Assembly (NCBI GenBank): GCA_014529385.2
Contig: CM043944.1
Span: forward strand, 88,378,884-88,442,883
Source of the DNA: Adiantum capillus-veneris
Taxonomy: Eukaryota > Streptophyta > Polypodiopsida > Polypodiales > Pteridaceae
Length of the DNA stretch: 64,000 nucleotides
Direction of reading: 5' to 3'
The translations under genes were made by a program, and so were the position numbers. This document shows positions 33,066 to 44,140 of the stretch, in pieces. Positions within the stretch are counted from its first letter, which is position 1. Every line of letters starts with the position of its first letter. Under the pieces are notes generated by a model. That model saw nothing but the letters and a program-made list of their open reading frames with translations, was not told the origin of the DNA and did not search any database.

Positions 33066-34741
33066 TGATCAGTCCACAAAGGGGAATAATCCAAAAGCTT
33101 TGTGGAAAGCTTCAAGATTCTCACAAGACAATGCCTTCGTGAAAAGATCTGCAAGGTTGTCCTGTGTTGGAACATAAGACAAGCTGATCTTTCCTGTTGA
33201 GAGCTTCTCCTTGACAAAGTGGTAATGCACCTCAATGTGCTTTGTGAGAGCATGAAAATCTGGGTTCCTTGCAACTGCCAATGCACTTTGACTGTCAGTG
33301 TAGATAGTGTTGGCAGTGTCCTGTCCAACACCCAAATCAGCCATAAGGTGTCTGAGCCATACACACTCAACCGTAGCTGTGAAGATTGCCCTGTACTCAA
33401 CCTCACAACTGGAAGTGGCCACAATAGGTTGCTTCTTGCTCAACCATGATATACATGAGATGCCAAGCATGAAACAAGAACCACTTGTGGACACTCGCAT
33501 GTCAAAACAACCAGCCCGATCTGAGTCCAAAAAAGCATGTAAGTCTAGCGGAAATGATCCCCCCTTGGGATAAAACAAGCCAAGATGTAAAGTGCCAATA
33601 AGGTAGCAAAAAATCCACTTGAGAGTCTACCAATGCTTAGACCCTGGGCTATGCATAAATCTGCTGACCTATGAGACTGCAAACTGAATATCTGGCCTCG
33701 TGTTGCATACATAAATGAGGCATCCAACAACAGTTTCGTAAAGAGTGACATCTGCACGATCACCAGCATCATGTAGATTCGATTTCAAACCTGTTTCCAT
33801 GGGAGTACTGGCAATAGGTTTGCAATCCTCAAGTCCAAACTTACATAGAAATGTCTCTATGTAACTTTTCTGACACAAGGCAATACCACCATCACACTAC
33901 TTAAACTGGATACCCAAGTAATGATGCAACAACCCCAAATCTTTCATCTTGAAAGTAGCATTCAAATCAGCCTTAAATTCAGCAATATGTCTCTCATTTG
34001 GTCCAGTGATCAACATATCATCAACAGAAAGAACCACAATGAGAAGTACATCACCCTCACGCTTTACATACAATGTGCTTTCTGTTGGACTGTTATGAAA
34101 GCCTTGTTTGACCAAATGAGTGTCAGATTTCTCATACCAAGCACGAGGAGATTCCTTCAACCCATACAAAGCCTTCTTACATCTGCACACTTTGTCCTCT
34201 TGTCCTTTCTTGACAAAACCACGAGGCTGGGTTACATAAACTTCCTCAAATATGTCACCATTCAAGAAAGCAGTAACAATGTCTGATTGATGTACTTCCC
34301 AACCAAAATGAGCTGCCAATGCACATAGAAAACGCACAATGGTCATACGACAAGTGGGAGCAAAAGTCTCTTCATAATCTATGCCTTTTTGCTGTGCATA
34401 ACCCATTGCAAGAAGTCAAGTCTTATGGCAATTGATCTCACATCCGGCTTGTGTTTCAACTTGTAAACCCACTTTGTACCGATGGCCTTTTTGCCAGGAG
34501 GCAAATCACATAAAGTCCATGTGTCATTCTCTATAATATTCTGATTGCATGGCAGCCATCCAAATTTCTGAATTCTGTGCTTCATCAAAAGACAGAGGTT
34601 CCTCAACATCATGTAAGCGAGACACAACCAAAGAATAACAATCTGATGCATAAGATGCATGGCGAGAGCCTGAATGAGTACGATATACAAAGGTGCATCC
34701 AATTTACTGTCACGCAAAGTGTGCACCGGCCATTTTGGCAT
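33066..34741 (-). pseudogene. Copia element C: reverse transcriptase and RNase H
   Basis: Reading leftwards: the RT start (DTWTLCDLPPGKKAIGTKWV, about 34537-34478), FAPTCRMTIVRFLCALAAHF, VHQSDIVTAFLNGDIFEEVY, KKALYGLKESPRAWYE, then SVDDMLITGPNERH with the catalytic Asp pair (Tyr of YVDD changed to Ser). RNase H contains SWLSKKQPIVATSSCEVEYR, NTIYTDSQSALAVARNPDFH and LADLFTKALSCENLEAF. Frame changes occur near 34400, 33890 and 33570. It copies element RNA into DNA and removes the RNA strand. The family is the same as the fragment at 7926-9050. Confidence 0.9.
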
Positions 34742-35910
34742 ACCTCTAGCCTCATTTTAGCCCTTTTCTCATCAAGTACATCATGTACATCTGCATCAGT
34801 AATAGGCTGATCTATAACATTTTTGGAAACCCCCATAGGCTGTACATTTGCCTCATTGGAATTTACATTCGAACTTCCACCATTGAAAAGAGGCAACAAA
34901 GTGTCATAAATGTCATGTGAGCTTACATTACTGTCTCTAGTACATGACAGCAAGGATTGAACAGAATCTTCCACAAAGACTACATCCCGTGAAACCAAAA
35001 TACGCTTTGTTTGTGGATGATGCAACCTGTAACCTTTTCTTTCAGCACTATAACCAACAAAAATACATTTGATAGCCTTATCATCCAATTTTCTACGTTG
35101 CACTTGTGGTACGAAACCATAAGCCAAACAGCCAAAAACACGCATGTGCTCAATAGATGACTTTCTATCATGCCATGCTTCATATGGAGTCATATACTGC
35201 AACGCTTTTGTAGGACACCTATTGAGTACATAAGTGGCACACATGACAGCCTCGAGCCAAAACGACTGTGGTAAATCTTGACTCCTGACCATACATCTTG
35301 CCATTTCCGTAAGAGACCCATTTTTCCTCTCAGAAACACCATTTTGCTGAGGCGTATATGGCACTGTACATTGGTGTTTTATCCCACAACTAGCCAAAAA
35401 TGTATTAAATTCATGAGACATATACTCCCCCCCTCGATCGGAACGGAGGGTATCCATAGTACATTTCGATACATTTTTAACCATAGCCAGAAATTTTTTG
35501 AAGCACATAAAAACTTTGGACTTTGCTTTAAGCGTAAATACCCATGCATGCCTGGAGTAATCATCAATGAAAGTCACGAAGTACAGGTACTTGCCCAAGG
35601 ACACAATACAGGTACTTGCCCAAGGACACAGTTTGCATAGGCCCACAAAATCACTATTCACAAGCTGCAACCTACATGTGGCCCTAATTGAACCATCCTT
35701 TGGAAACTTAGAACGCTGCATTTTACCCAAAATAAAGCCTTCACAAACATGTTTGATAGGTGCTTCAAGAGGCCGCAAAGAAGCAACCATATCAGATTTC
35801 TGCAAACGCAACAAACTGGCACAATTCAGATGCCCAAAACGTGCATGCCAAAGTTTTGCATCTGAAATAGCCCTTGAATCTTTAACTGTATTTGCAAAAT
35901 TTGTCCACAC
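34742..35910 (-). pseudogene. Copia element C: integrase
   Basis: An open frame beginning with the pre-integrase zinc region (LWHARFGHLNCASLLRLQ). One CXXC Cys is changed to Phe (HVCEGFILGKMQRSKFP). The catalytic core follows: Asp in NSDFVGL, Asp in TLRSDRGGEYMSHEF, Glu in PQQNGVSERKNGSL. A 25-bp tandem duplication (ACAGGTACTTGCCCAAGGAC, 35583 and 35608) scrambles the residues between the first Asp and KYLYFVTFIDDYSRHAWVF. It would have joined element DNA to the host chromosome. Confidence 0.9.
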
Positions 35911-35969
35911 TTGTCACACAAAGTGAGCTATACAGCCCACATCACAAAAGTCCAGAAGCAAAAATTTCA

Positions 35970-36446
35970 TCACCAGAGATCATGAACTGTACATCTGTCA
36001 TCCACAAATTTGACTACAGGTCCAAGTCTAACAAGTGCGGATACAGACAAAAGATTCTTCTCAATCCCAGGTACATAAAGTGCATCAATAAGTGTGAAAG
36101 AACTGTCATTTGCAGCAGTAAGCACAATCTTTCCAACCCCCTGAACCGGATAAGAGGCATTGCTGGCACAAGTGACTGAATTCCAATGAGGGACAAACTC
36201 GAGAGAGGTGAACAATTCACGATGTGAGGTAATGTGCTTTGTAGCACCATTGTCTAAATACCACACATGTGAATCTACAGCAACTGACATGCATAGATCA
36301 GGGACAACAGGATTGTAAGTGCACTCGGCACTAAAAGCCCATTCTGCATCAACATCAGTAACACAGTCTCCTTTTACAGAAGACTCAACCATGGCTGCAT
36401 TTGTAGTGGAACCACCCTCTTTCTTCTTAGCCTCTTTGGCCTTCAA
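35970..36446 (-). pseudogene. Copia element C: aspartic protease
   Basis: The active-site region reads HVWYLDNGATKHITSHRELF, with the usual Asp-Ser-Gly changed to Asp-Asn-Gly. Downstream, DALYVPGIEKNLLSVSALVR is the standard end of the copia protease. It processes the Gag-Pol polyprotein. Confidence 0.85.
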
Positions 36447-36455
36447 CTTAGGACA

Positions 36456-37196
36456 CTACTTGATCAAGTGATCATTAGCTTTACAATAATGGAGATGCAT
36501 CTTCTTTTTTCCCTTAGCACCAGAATTTCCAGACGAATTGCTACCAGTAGAAGCATTAGGAACATAAGTTTTACCACCCTTTCTTTGAGAAGCAATAAAA
36601 GCATGTTCAACTGCACGTTGCCTAGTCCTGTTTTTTCTAGAAAGTGACTTTTTCAACATAAATGTGCATAATGCATCAAACTTGACAGCTTCAGGATTTC
36701 CTTGGGTCATAAGTCTCCAAGTAATAGCAAAAGCCTGGTAAGAATCTGGTAAGGCATTAAGAACAATCTGCACAAGGGAACTGTCTGTAATGACTTCACC
36801 TGCAGAAATAAGTTGCTCATTGATATCCTTGACACCAACAAGGAAAGTGTCCATATCATCTTTCTCGTGCATAATCTTCGACTCCAGCTCTTTACGTAGC
36901 AAAGCAATTTTAGCCTCATTGAGACTTGCATAAAGACCAGCCAATATATCCCAAGCCTGTTTTGCTGATTTTGGTGAATGAATGTGAGGAACAGTGGTGA
37001 GCTTCACAGAAAAAACAATCAATGCATGAGTCTTCACATCCTTTACATCCCAACAAGCTTGTTCTGCTGTAGGCAAAACAACTCTAATAGCAAAAATCCT
37101 TGCAACAAGACTTGCAACATCCTCAACATCGCCTGCATCCTCACAACTAGGACGTACATCAATTCCCTGCAAAATATTCCAGATGCCCTTTGACAC
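36456..37196 (-). pseudogene. Copia element C: gag
   Basis: A UBN2-type copia gag core: SAKQAWDILAGLYASLNEAK, ELESKIMHEKDDMDTFLVGV and LNALPDSYQAFAITW. It is followed by a basic segment and a zinc knuckle (HYCKANDHLIK) broken by a TAG at 36453-36455, one C-to-T from Gln, just before the last Cys. The first knuckle Cys is Leu. Gag packages the element RNA. Confidence 0.85.
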
Positions 37197-37659
37197 AAGA
37201 ACATGTTACATCATATAAGCCCACATAAGGTAATTGTCCCCATCCAACCTGTCCTTAGTAGCAAACATCTTGAACATATCTGTGTTGTTGTTAGCATGGT
37301 AAATGCTACAACTGATGTGAAAACTGCCCAAAAATAGGAGAAACAAAGCGGGAACAACACGTGCTATATAGCACAAACCGTAGAAGACTGTAAGGCACCT
37401 GTTATGCAGAAAACGACACTAACAAAAAATTTGCACAAAATGACAAAATAGCCTGTGTAGTACTGCTTGTAGTGGAAATTGAAGCCGAAATGATCCCGAA
37501 TCAAAAATCTGAGCAAACTAAGCTCTCCAAGCTTGCCCAAAATTTTTGTCGACCTGCGAATGCTCACCAAAGCTCACAAAAATGAGAGAAAGTGAGCAGG
37601 CGTGTGTTGGACCGGCTGGCGACTGAGCCCGAGAGAATGCAACCTGCTCGGATACCAAT
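37197..37659. other. Copia element C leader with primer-binding site
   Basis: Untranslated leader on the minus strand between the primer site (37643-37657) and gag. The first part of gag (before MSKGIWNIL) appears to lie in 37197-37330 in a shifted frame (MLFKMFATKDRLDG-like text around 37250). Confidence 0.5.
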
Positions 37660-37884
37660 TGTTGGAATTAGGGTTGCAAAGAAACGCACACAGCTTGGAG
37701 AAGATGAAGGAAGCTCAAGGCACACAATGGAAAGTGTGTTACTTAGTGTGAAATGGAAAGATGGATAGCCCTAGAGTGATGGGCGTATATACAATGCTCG
37801 GGGGGAAAAACCTCCTAAAGAGGAAAAATGCCCCGGCGGTCCTAGTGTGTTCACACACATCACTACAACATTTATATGGTAACA
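37660..37884 (-). repeat. 5' LTR of copia element C
   Basis: A TATATAC box lies at about 37785-37792 on the minus strand, as expected for the LTR promoter. TG...CA ends are present. Confidence 0.95.
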
Positions 37885-38793
37885 AAAAGGACCATAGTAT
37901 CTTTTTCCTAATTTAGCATAATACCTTTGATGGCCCCCCGTAGGATTTTTGTTCGTCGTTTGCCTCAATGGAGCCTTGGGAAACTTAAGTAAGATCCAAT
38001 CATTTTCTTTGAATGTTAATGCCCTTTTGTGCTTGTCAGCATAAGCTTTTTGCCTTTGTTGAGAGATGGATATAGACTCCTTAATCTTTTGAAAAGATTC
38101 TTGTAGGTCACGGCTATACTCATCAGCAATAAAAATCTTCCCATGTACTTTAAGTAGCAAGGGACTTTTAGGTCTTCCCTCTATGATCTCAAAAGGTGCT
38201 TTTTCCGCAGTAGTATGGACAGTATTATTGTATGCATACTCTACAAGGGGTAAGTACTTCTCCCATTGTGATTGTTGATCTACTTTTTTAACATAAGTCT
38301 TTAGTAGATCAAGTATTGTAAGATTGGCTATCTCACTTTGGCCTCTGTTTGTGGGTGATAGGCCGAAGAGAAATTTAATTAATCTTGTACCTAGATTTTC
38401 AAAGAGACCTTTCCAAAAATTACTGGTCATTCTAGGATCTCTATCTGACACGATGGATGTTGGTAATCCATGGTGCTTGAAAATCTTCGATATGAAGATG
38501 TTTTCCATTTGGTGTGCCTTAATAGTATTTTTGACAGGAATAAAGTTTGCTCGCTTGCTAAACCTATCGACTATTGTCCATATTCCCATATTACCATGGA
38601 TAGACTTGGGTAATCCAAAGATAAAATCCATGGATATACTCTCCCATGGTGAATTAGGGATTGACAATGGCTGGAGTAATCCAGGTTTCTTCCCTCTATC
38701 ATACTTAGTCTTTTGGCATACCACACATTTTGAAACATACTTTGTATGTCCACTTTCATGGTAGGCCAATAGAAATACGTCTCTACTCCTCAA
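37885..38793 (-). pseudogene. Ty3 element A: integrase
   Basis: The frame holds the second half of the zinc finger (CVVCQKTKYDRGKKPG), the core with WESISMDFIFGLPKS (first Asp), IVSDRDPRMTSNFW (second Asp) and RGQSEIANLTILDLL (Glu retained), then the C-terminal domain ending KRYYGPF. It stops where copia element C was inserted; the remainder is at 32480-32767. The zinc-finger His pair lies upstream in 38800-38900 (SLHEKVVYESH, AGHRGF). Confidence 0.9.
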
Positions 38794-39922
38794 AGAGTAG
38801 GTTGAAATCCTCTATGCCCCGCATAGGGAGGAGCATGGGATTCATACACAACTTTCTCATGAAGGGAGTGGGTAACACATAGACTATTGCCATGGAGAAG
38901 ATAACCATCTAGCAAGGTGAATGGTTCCTCTTTCTTCCCCAAAGCAAGGGCTGACATTACATCTTTAAATTCAAGGTCAGTGGCATACACATCTATAATA
39001 GAAGATAGATCATTGTGAGTTGCTATAGACACCGCATTGACTTTTGGTCATGAAAGGGCATTGGCCACTTGATTGTGCTTACCAGTAATGTGAGCAATAT
39101 GAAAATAAGTTTATGAAAGAAAATTTTCCCACCTCATTGTTTGTCACTTGGAAAGCTTGGTTTGCATCATGAAGTACTTGAGACTTTGGTGGTTTGTTCG
39201 TAAAATGAATGGAGTCCCCAATAAATAGTGCTTCCATGTGTCTAGGGCATGTACAACAGCTAAAATCTCTTTCTCATAAATGCCCAAGACCTACTCATCC
39301 GTATTGAGCCTTCAGCTCTCATATGCTATGGCATGCCCTTCTTGAAGCAAGACTGCTCCAAGGCAATCACCATAAGCATCACATTGGACGTCAAATGTCT
39401 TTGAGAGATCCGAAAGCATGAGGACTGGTTGAGAGGTAAGATTCTCTTTGAGTTTGTCAAAAGCTTTTTGCTCCTTAGTAGTCCATGAATACTTAATGTT
39501 CTTATCTATTAAGTCATGTAATGATCCTACTATTTGAAGAAATTTTGCTATGAAGCGTCTATAGTATGCACATATACCAATAAAGCTTCTTAGCTCATGT
39601 AGATTCCTTGGATTAGGCCATGCTCTTATTATCCCTAACTTTGATGGATCCATATGGATACCATCTTGAGAGAGAATATGGCCTAAGTATTGAATCTCTT
39701 GAAGGAAAAATTTGCTTTTCTTTTGGTTGAGAAAAACCTTGTTCTCTCTCAATGCTTGAAAAATCACTTGGAGATGTTTCTTGTGTTCCTCCAAGGACTT
39801 GGAGTAGATGATGATATCATCAAAGAACACTCCAGTGAACTTGTAGTAGGGTCTAAATATTTTCTGCATCAAACAATTGAATGTGGCTGGTACATTGGCC
39901 AAGCCAAAAGGCATGACTAGAT
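38794..39922 (-). pseudogene. Ty3 element A: reverse transcriptase 3' part and RNase H
   Basis: The RT continues from the TAGAT duplication: LVMPFGLANVPATFNCLMQK, then FFDDIIIYSKSLEEHKKHLQ with the catalytic Asp pair, and LGHILSQDGI. RNase H starts at FDVQCDAYGDCLGAVLLQEG and carries several stops (near 39312, 39292, 39135, 39105 and 39046), each explicable by one C-to-T change from Gln or Arg. The 5' part of this RT lies at 50936-51242, on the other side of Ty3 element B. Confidence 0.9.
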
Positions 39923-40400
39923 TGGAATTGGAGATGATCTCTTGAGACAACTAATTCTAGTGTTGAAGGATTTCAGCTACTTAGAGTAGAAAGATTTCAG
40001 ACAGCAGACTAGACAGATGTCAGAGACTAGACTGAAATGTGAATACTGAAATAAGAATCAGACTTAAGACTGGAATAAGGTTCAGATTCAGATTCAGAAG
40101 ACTATCGAGAAGTAAGTATCACTGGAATATATATACCATGATTGAGATTACAGCGAATATGATTAGAGAGAGAGAGAGTGTAGCCGATAATACTGCCACT
40201 GATGCTCAAGTGCAATTATAGCTCAAAGCGCTAATACAAGTGATAACAATTGCCAACCCGATAACAATGTAATGGGCCCTATTTATACACTTTGGGTTTA
40301 CTGTAGTAATTACTCTAGTAATTACTAAGTAATTACTAAGTAATTTGCTGCCCATCTTCTAAGAACACGTTCCCACATGGTGATTATCCAGCCGTCTACA
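39923..40400 (-). repeat. 3' LTR of Ty3 element B
   Basis: Compared with its partner it has an extra ATTACTAAGTA unit near 40325. TCCTTCCCTT at 40401-40410 is the polypurine tract of the minus strand. Confidence 0.95.
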
Positions 40401-40410
40401 TCCTTCCCTT

Positions 40411-43400
40411 ATTTCTTGAATTTTGGAGAGATTCCAAAATTTCTGAAAAATTCATGTCTGATACCGATGTGAGACTGAAAAATCCATCATCAGGTTTTGG
40501 CATGGAACTGAAAAATCCATTGTCTGGTTCTGATGATGGGATGCAGGAGTTCAAGAAGGACCACATATTGCGAGAGGCAACTGAAAAGGCCAAGGTGGAG
40601 CTGTCATCTCTCCCTGCCTGCTGAGAAGAAAAGTCGCCACTGAATTTTGAGATAGAACTACCCAGTATCCTTCCATTGGACCGTCTTCCTTTTGCCTTGT
40701 TATTCAACCGGGTTGGTGCCTGAGAAGTCCCAGCACCAGCATTCTCCTTCTGAATCAGTCGATAAATGGCCTCCTACTCAAGCTGATCCTGCCGGTCGGT
40801 GGTCATCTCTACCTCATAAGGTGTGAGAGAATGATAGGTTTTCGTATCAGGATCATAGAGTGTACACCTACCCTTGCTCAATCTGGTTCTGGCCAACTTA
40901 TGACAATGCGAAGCAGTATGGATCCATCCATGTGGAAGAGGCTGATTCGAAAAGAATCTCAGCCATCTCCCTGTACTGCGGTGCCAGACCCGGCTTTGCT
41001 GCAATGTCTTTCTCAGGAAGTTTGGAAGATTCGACCGTAAGCTGTAGTAACTGATTAGTAATCCTAGTCAATCCTCTGACCTGAATCTTCCACTGGGCCC
41101 ATACACAACTGAATCCTATGTAGCTCTTCTTTCATTGCCTGAATGTCATTGATTTGAAGAGCATCATTGAACAATATCTACCGAGTCTTCCATTCCACAG
41201 TTGATCGCTCATACCAATCCTGAAGCTCATCAGTTATTTTGAAATATGTGAGTCGATCAACTAGTTCTTGATGTTGAGGATACAGCGCTAGAAAGAATCT
41301 TGGCAGCTCAGTTTCTCTTGCCGGAATAGCATACAAGAGAACTGGAGAATCAGGCACAAATTCCAGGAAATTGAGAACATCCTGGTTCTCCTGTTGCATC
41401 ATCTTTCTAGTGATTCTCACTAGCTGGAATAGGGTTCGGAGAGCAGTTGCCTGTGCTCCTACTGATATTCGTGTTTGGGGTCCTCTGCTAGTGGCTGTCT
41501 GGTCCTCAAGAATGGCTTTCACTCTCTGATCCAAAACATCTCTGGCAACTTGCAGTTGTACCAAAACTTCCTTGAGTTGGACCCTAACATCTTTCATGCA
41601 GCGGTAAGTTGGTTTGTTACCCAGCAGAATTTCCAGTTCTAGGGCTAAAGACGACAATCTCCAGTAGACTGTCTTTGCCAGTGTGGGTTTACCACTCTCT
41701 CATCAGCATTGAGTATCCATTCCAGAACTCGTTCCAACAGCTGAACTGTACTGGGATGTGCAGGTAGTCTACAAGCTTCTTGATCATGGAAAGCAGCGGA
41801 TTTCCAATGTGCTACCATTTCCCTGGCTCCCACATATAGTCTTTGAAATCTTTCTAAATCAGTCCAGAGAGCATCATCCTCTAGATATTGTCTAGTGATG
41901 GAGACCTGTTGATGTCTCAGCTGCTTATTCAAAGTAATGAGCTGCAGTGAATGCTGATGATCAATCATTGGTCCCTCATCCTGAACCTTCATTTTCCCTT
42001 TAGCTTCTCTGATGTGATGGGACTAATCAGTTGGCTGATCTCCAGTGTTACTGGGCTGCTGCTCTTCAGTCTGCTGATGACCCGACTGGTGCTCTTTATC
42101 CTGTCCTTCCTGCTGACCCTCATTCTCTTATGGCTGGTCTGGTTGTGAATGGCCTCCTTCATCTGGCCCTGTCTCACCAGTACCAGGTCTTGGAGGTGGA
42201 GATGGTGGTGGGGCATCATCATCATACTTTGTATTCCCGGCTTCTTGATCATCCTCCTCCTGATCAGCTTCATCTTCTTCGTCTTCTTCATCCTTCTATG
42301 GGGAAGTCTGCTGCTCAATATAATCCATTATTGCTTGGTTCATCAGAGCATTTTTGAACTCACTCACCTTGTCCTGCAAATCGCTCTACAGACTTTCCAT
42401 CAAGGACTTTAAATTTTCTAAATAAAAAATATCATTGCCTGCGTGGTTTAAAATTTCAGACAAGCTATTGTAGATGTATCTGTCAGTCAGCGAATGCTTC
42501 AGAGCTGTATGGTGTAATAGCAGCTTTCTGAATTCTGCCCACTTCATTCTGACCACCGTTTCAGCTTGCTCGACAGCTCTCAATGCTTCATTCCTTTGAC
42601 TCTTTATAATCATAATTCCAGACTCAGCTTTAGCTATCTTTTTGTTCAACAACTCCTAAGCCCTTTCTGATTGAGCTTCCAATACCCTATGTTGTATGTT
42701 CTACACTTCCTGGGCTTTCTAGAGTGTTGCAATCTGATGTTGTGATTCTGCCAAGTCAGCTTTAAGCTTGTTGACTTCATCTTCTGATCCAGAAGCCTCC
42801 ACCAATTGTCCCATACAACTGACAATGGTATTCCAAGAAGACTGTATCAGTACTGAACATCTGTCTTTGACCGTGGTTGGATCATAATCAATAGGTTCAT
42901 ATATTGCCACAGGAGCCATATAGGGTAAAGTTGCATAATCACTTTTGCTAAGCGAAAGATGCCCTCTCAATTTCTGAGTTTGCATTTGCTGCAACTTATC
43001 TTTTTTAACCAGTTGCAGAGGGTTTCCAAAAATGGCAGGAATTGCTCCAGACAAGGTCGAGGACGGTGGACCTTTCCCTTTATCCAGTTGACTCTTGTCT
43101 TTGTCTCCTGACTGGTCTGATACTTTCTCCTCAGTGACTGGCTTCACATGATCTTTCCCAGAGCCAGTAGCAAGAACTGACTGATCAGACACAGTTTGTT
43201 GAGCAAATTGCTGCTCAGTTTTACTTTTCTCAGCTTTCTCAGTGCTCACTGCTTTAACCTGGCTTTCTATTTGCTTCAAGAACTCACTTCTTTTTGTTAG
43301 TGTAATTCTTGGCTTCTTTTAACTGCCAACTTCCTCTGCAGTGGCTTTCCTTTTCAAGTCATTGGAAATCATTGGACTGTCCGTTTCCTCATCGTCTGAG

Positions 43401-44140
43401 GACAGTTCAATCTTCTTTGGTTCAGAAATAGGCTGCTCACTCCAAGCCTGCTTTACCTGCTCATTAAAATCTACAGCAGTAGCCCAATACAGAAATTGCC
43501 AGACATACCATGCCTTGAAAACAGTTTGAGATTTCAGCTTGGCAGTCTGTTGGAGTACATTATGCGAGAGTATTTGACACAGGTTGATATGGACTTGTGG
43601 ATCCAGTATCTTGGACAACAACATAGCAAATAATTTTTTTGACACATAAGTTGGGTTATTCTTAAGACTGACGGCTTCAGCTACAAACCTGTAAGCAGTG
43701 GAGGCTTCCAGTCCTGCTACTAGAACTCCTTGAGCACTTGCCTTGCGCTTCTTTCTAAATGTTTCATCCTCCTTTAGAGAAATACTTATTTGTTGCGCAG
43801 TCGCCACCGATGGTTTGGGCTCATTAGGCATCCGAAATTCAAATGCAATGGCTTCTGGTGTCACTGACACCTTCCTATTATTTATTATAGCAATGTTGTT
43901 TTCAGCATCAAAGGAATCAAGAACTTGCTTGATGATTTCTGCATCAAAATCAATCCTTGTCGCTTGCAACACCACTCGCAGATCCCAGAGTTGTAGCAGA
44001 GTCATTGCGTGATCAGTAAAGACATATCGTTGGATTTTACAGTATGGAAGAACAGGAAGGCTTGCCTTTGCCTCAGCAACTATAGCCTGGGTTTCTTCAA
44101 GTGTTTCCGGCATCTTCTCTGAGCGTTTTCTTCTACCCAT
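40411..44140 (-). pseudogene. Ty3 element B: large extra coding region after integrase
   Basis: About 3.7 kb on the coding strand in the env position. From MGRRKRSEKMPETLEET (44140) one frame runs to 41645, broken only by isolated stops, then shifts at about 41650 and continues (LALELEILLGNKPTYR ...) to 41178, with shorter frames to about 40450. The N-terminal domain has RIDFDAEIIKQVLDSF and NRKVSVTPEAIAFEFRMP. This pattern of a short strand, then vt.eaI...f.mp, resembles the N-terminal domain of plant retroelement proteins of unknown function. Then come a Gln/Lys/Ser-rich linker (43.3-42.9 kb), a helical, probably coiled-coil part (KKIAKAESGIMIIKSQRNEA) and an acidic stretch of Asp/Glu and Pro (about 42.3-42.1 kb). 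No signal peptide or membrane segment supports an envelope role. Function unknown. Confidence 0.75.

Larger units (their letters stand above)
32768..37884 (-). mobile_element. Ty1/copia element C, 5117 bp, full length but decayed
   Basis: LTRs of 227 bp (32768-32994) and 225 bp (37660-37884) begin TGTTGGAATTAGGG and end TATATGGTAACA. AAAAG is duplicated at 32763-32767 and 37885-37889. The primer site next to the right LTR, TGGTATCCGAGCAGG on the minus strand (37643-37657), is complementary to initiator tRNA-Met apart from small mismatches. The polypurine tract is next to the left LTR. By eye the two LTRs differ at about 15 positions plus small indels. The element interrupts the integrase of Ty3 element A. 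Confidence 0.95.

Noticed and set aside
40411-44140. Retroviral-type envelope gene in element B
   Set aside because: The position fits, but there is no signal peptide, no membrane segment and no glycosylation-rich ectodomain. The modules look cytoplasmic or nuclear.
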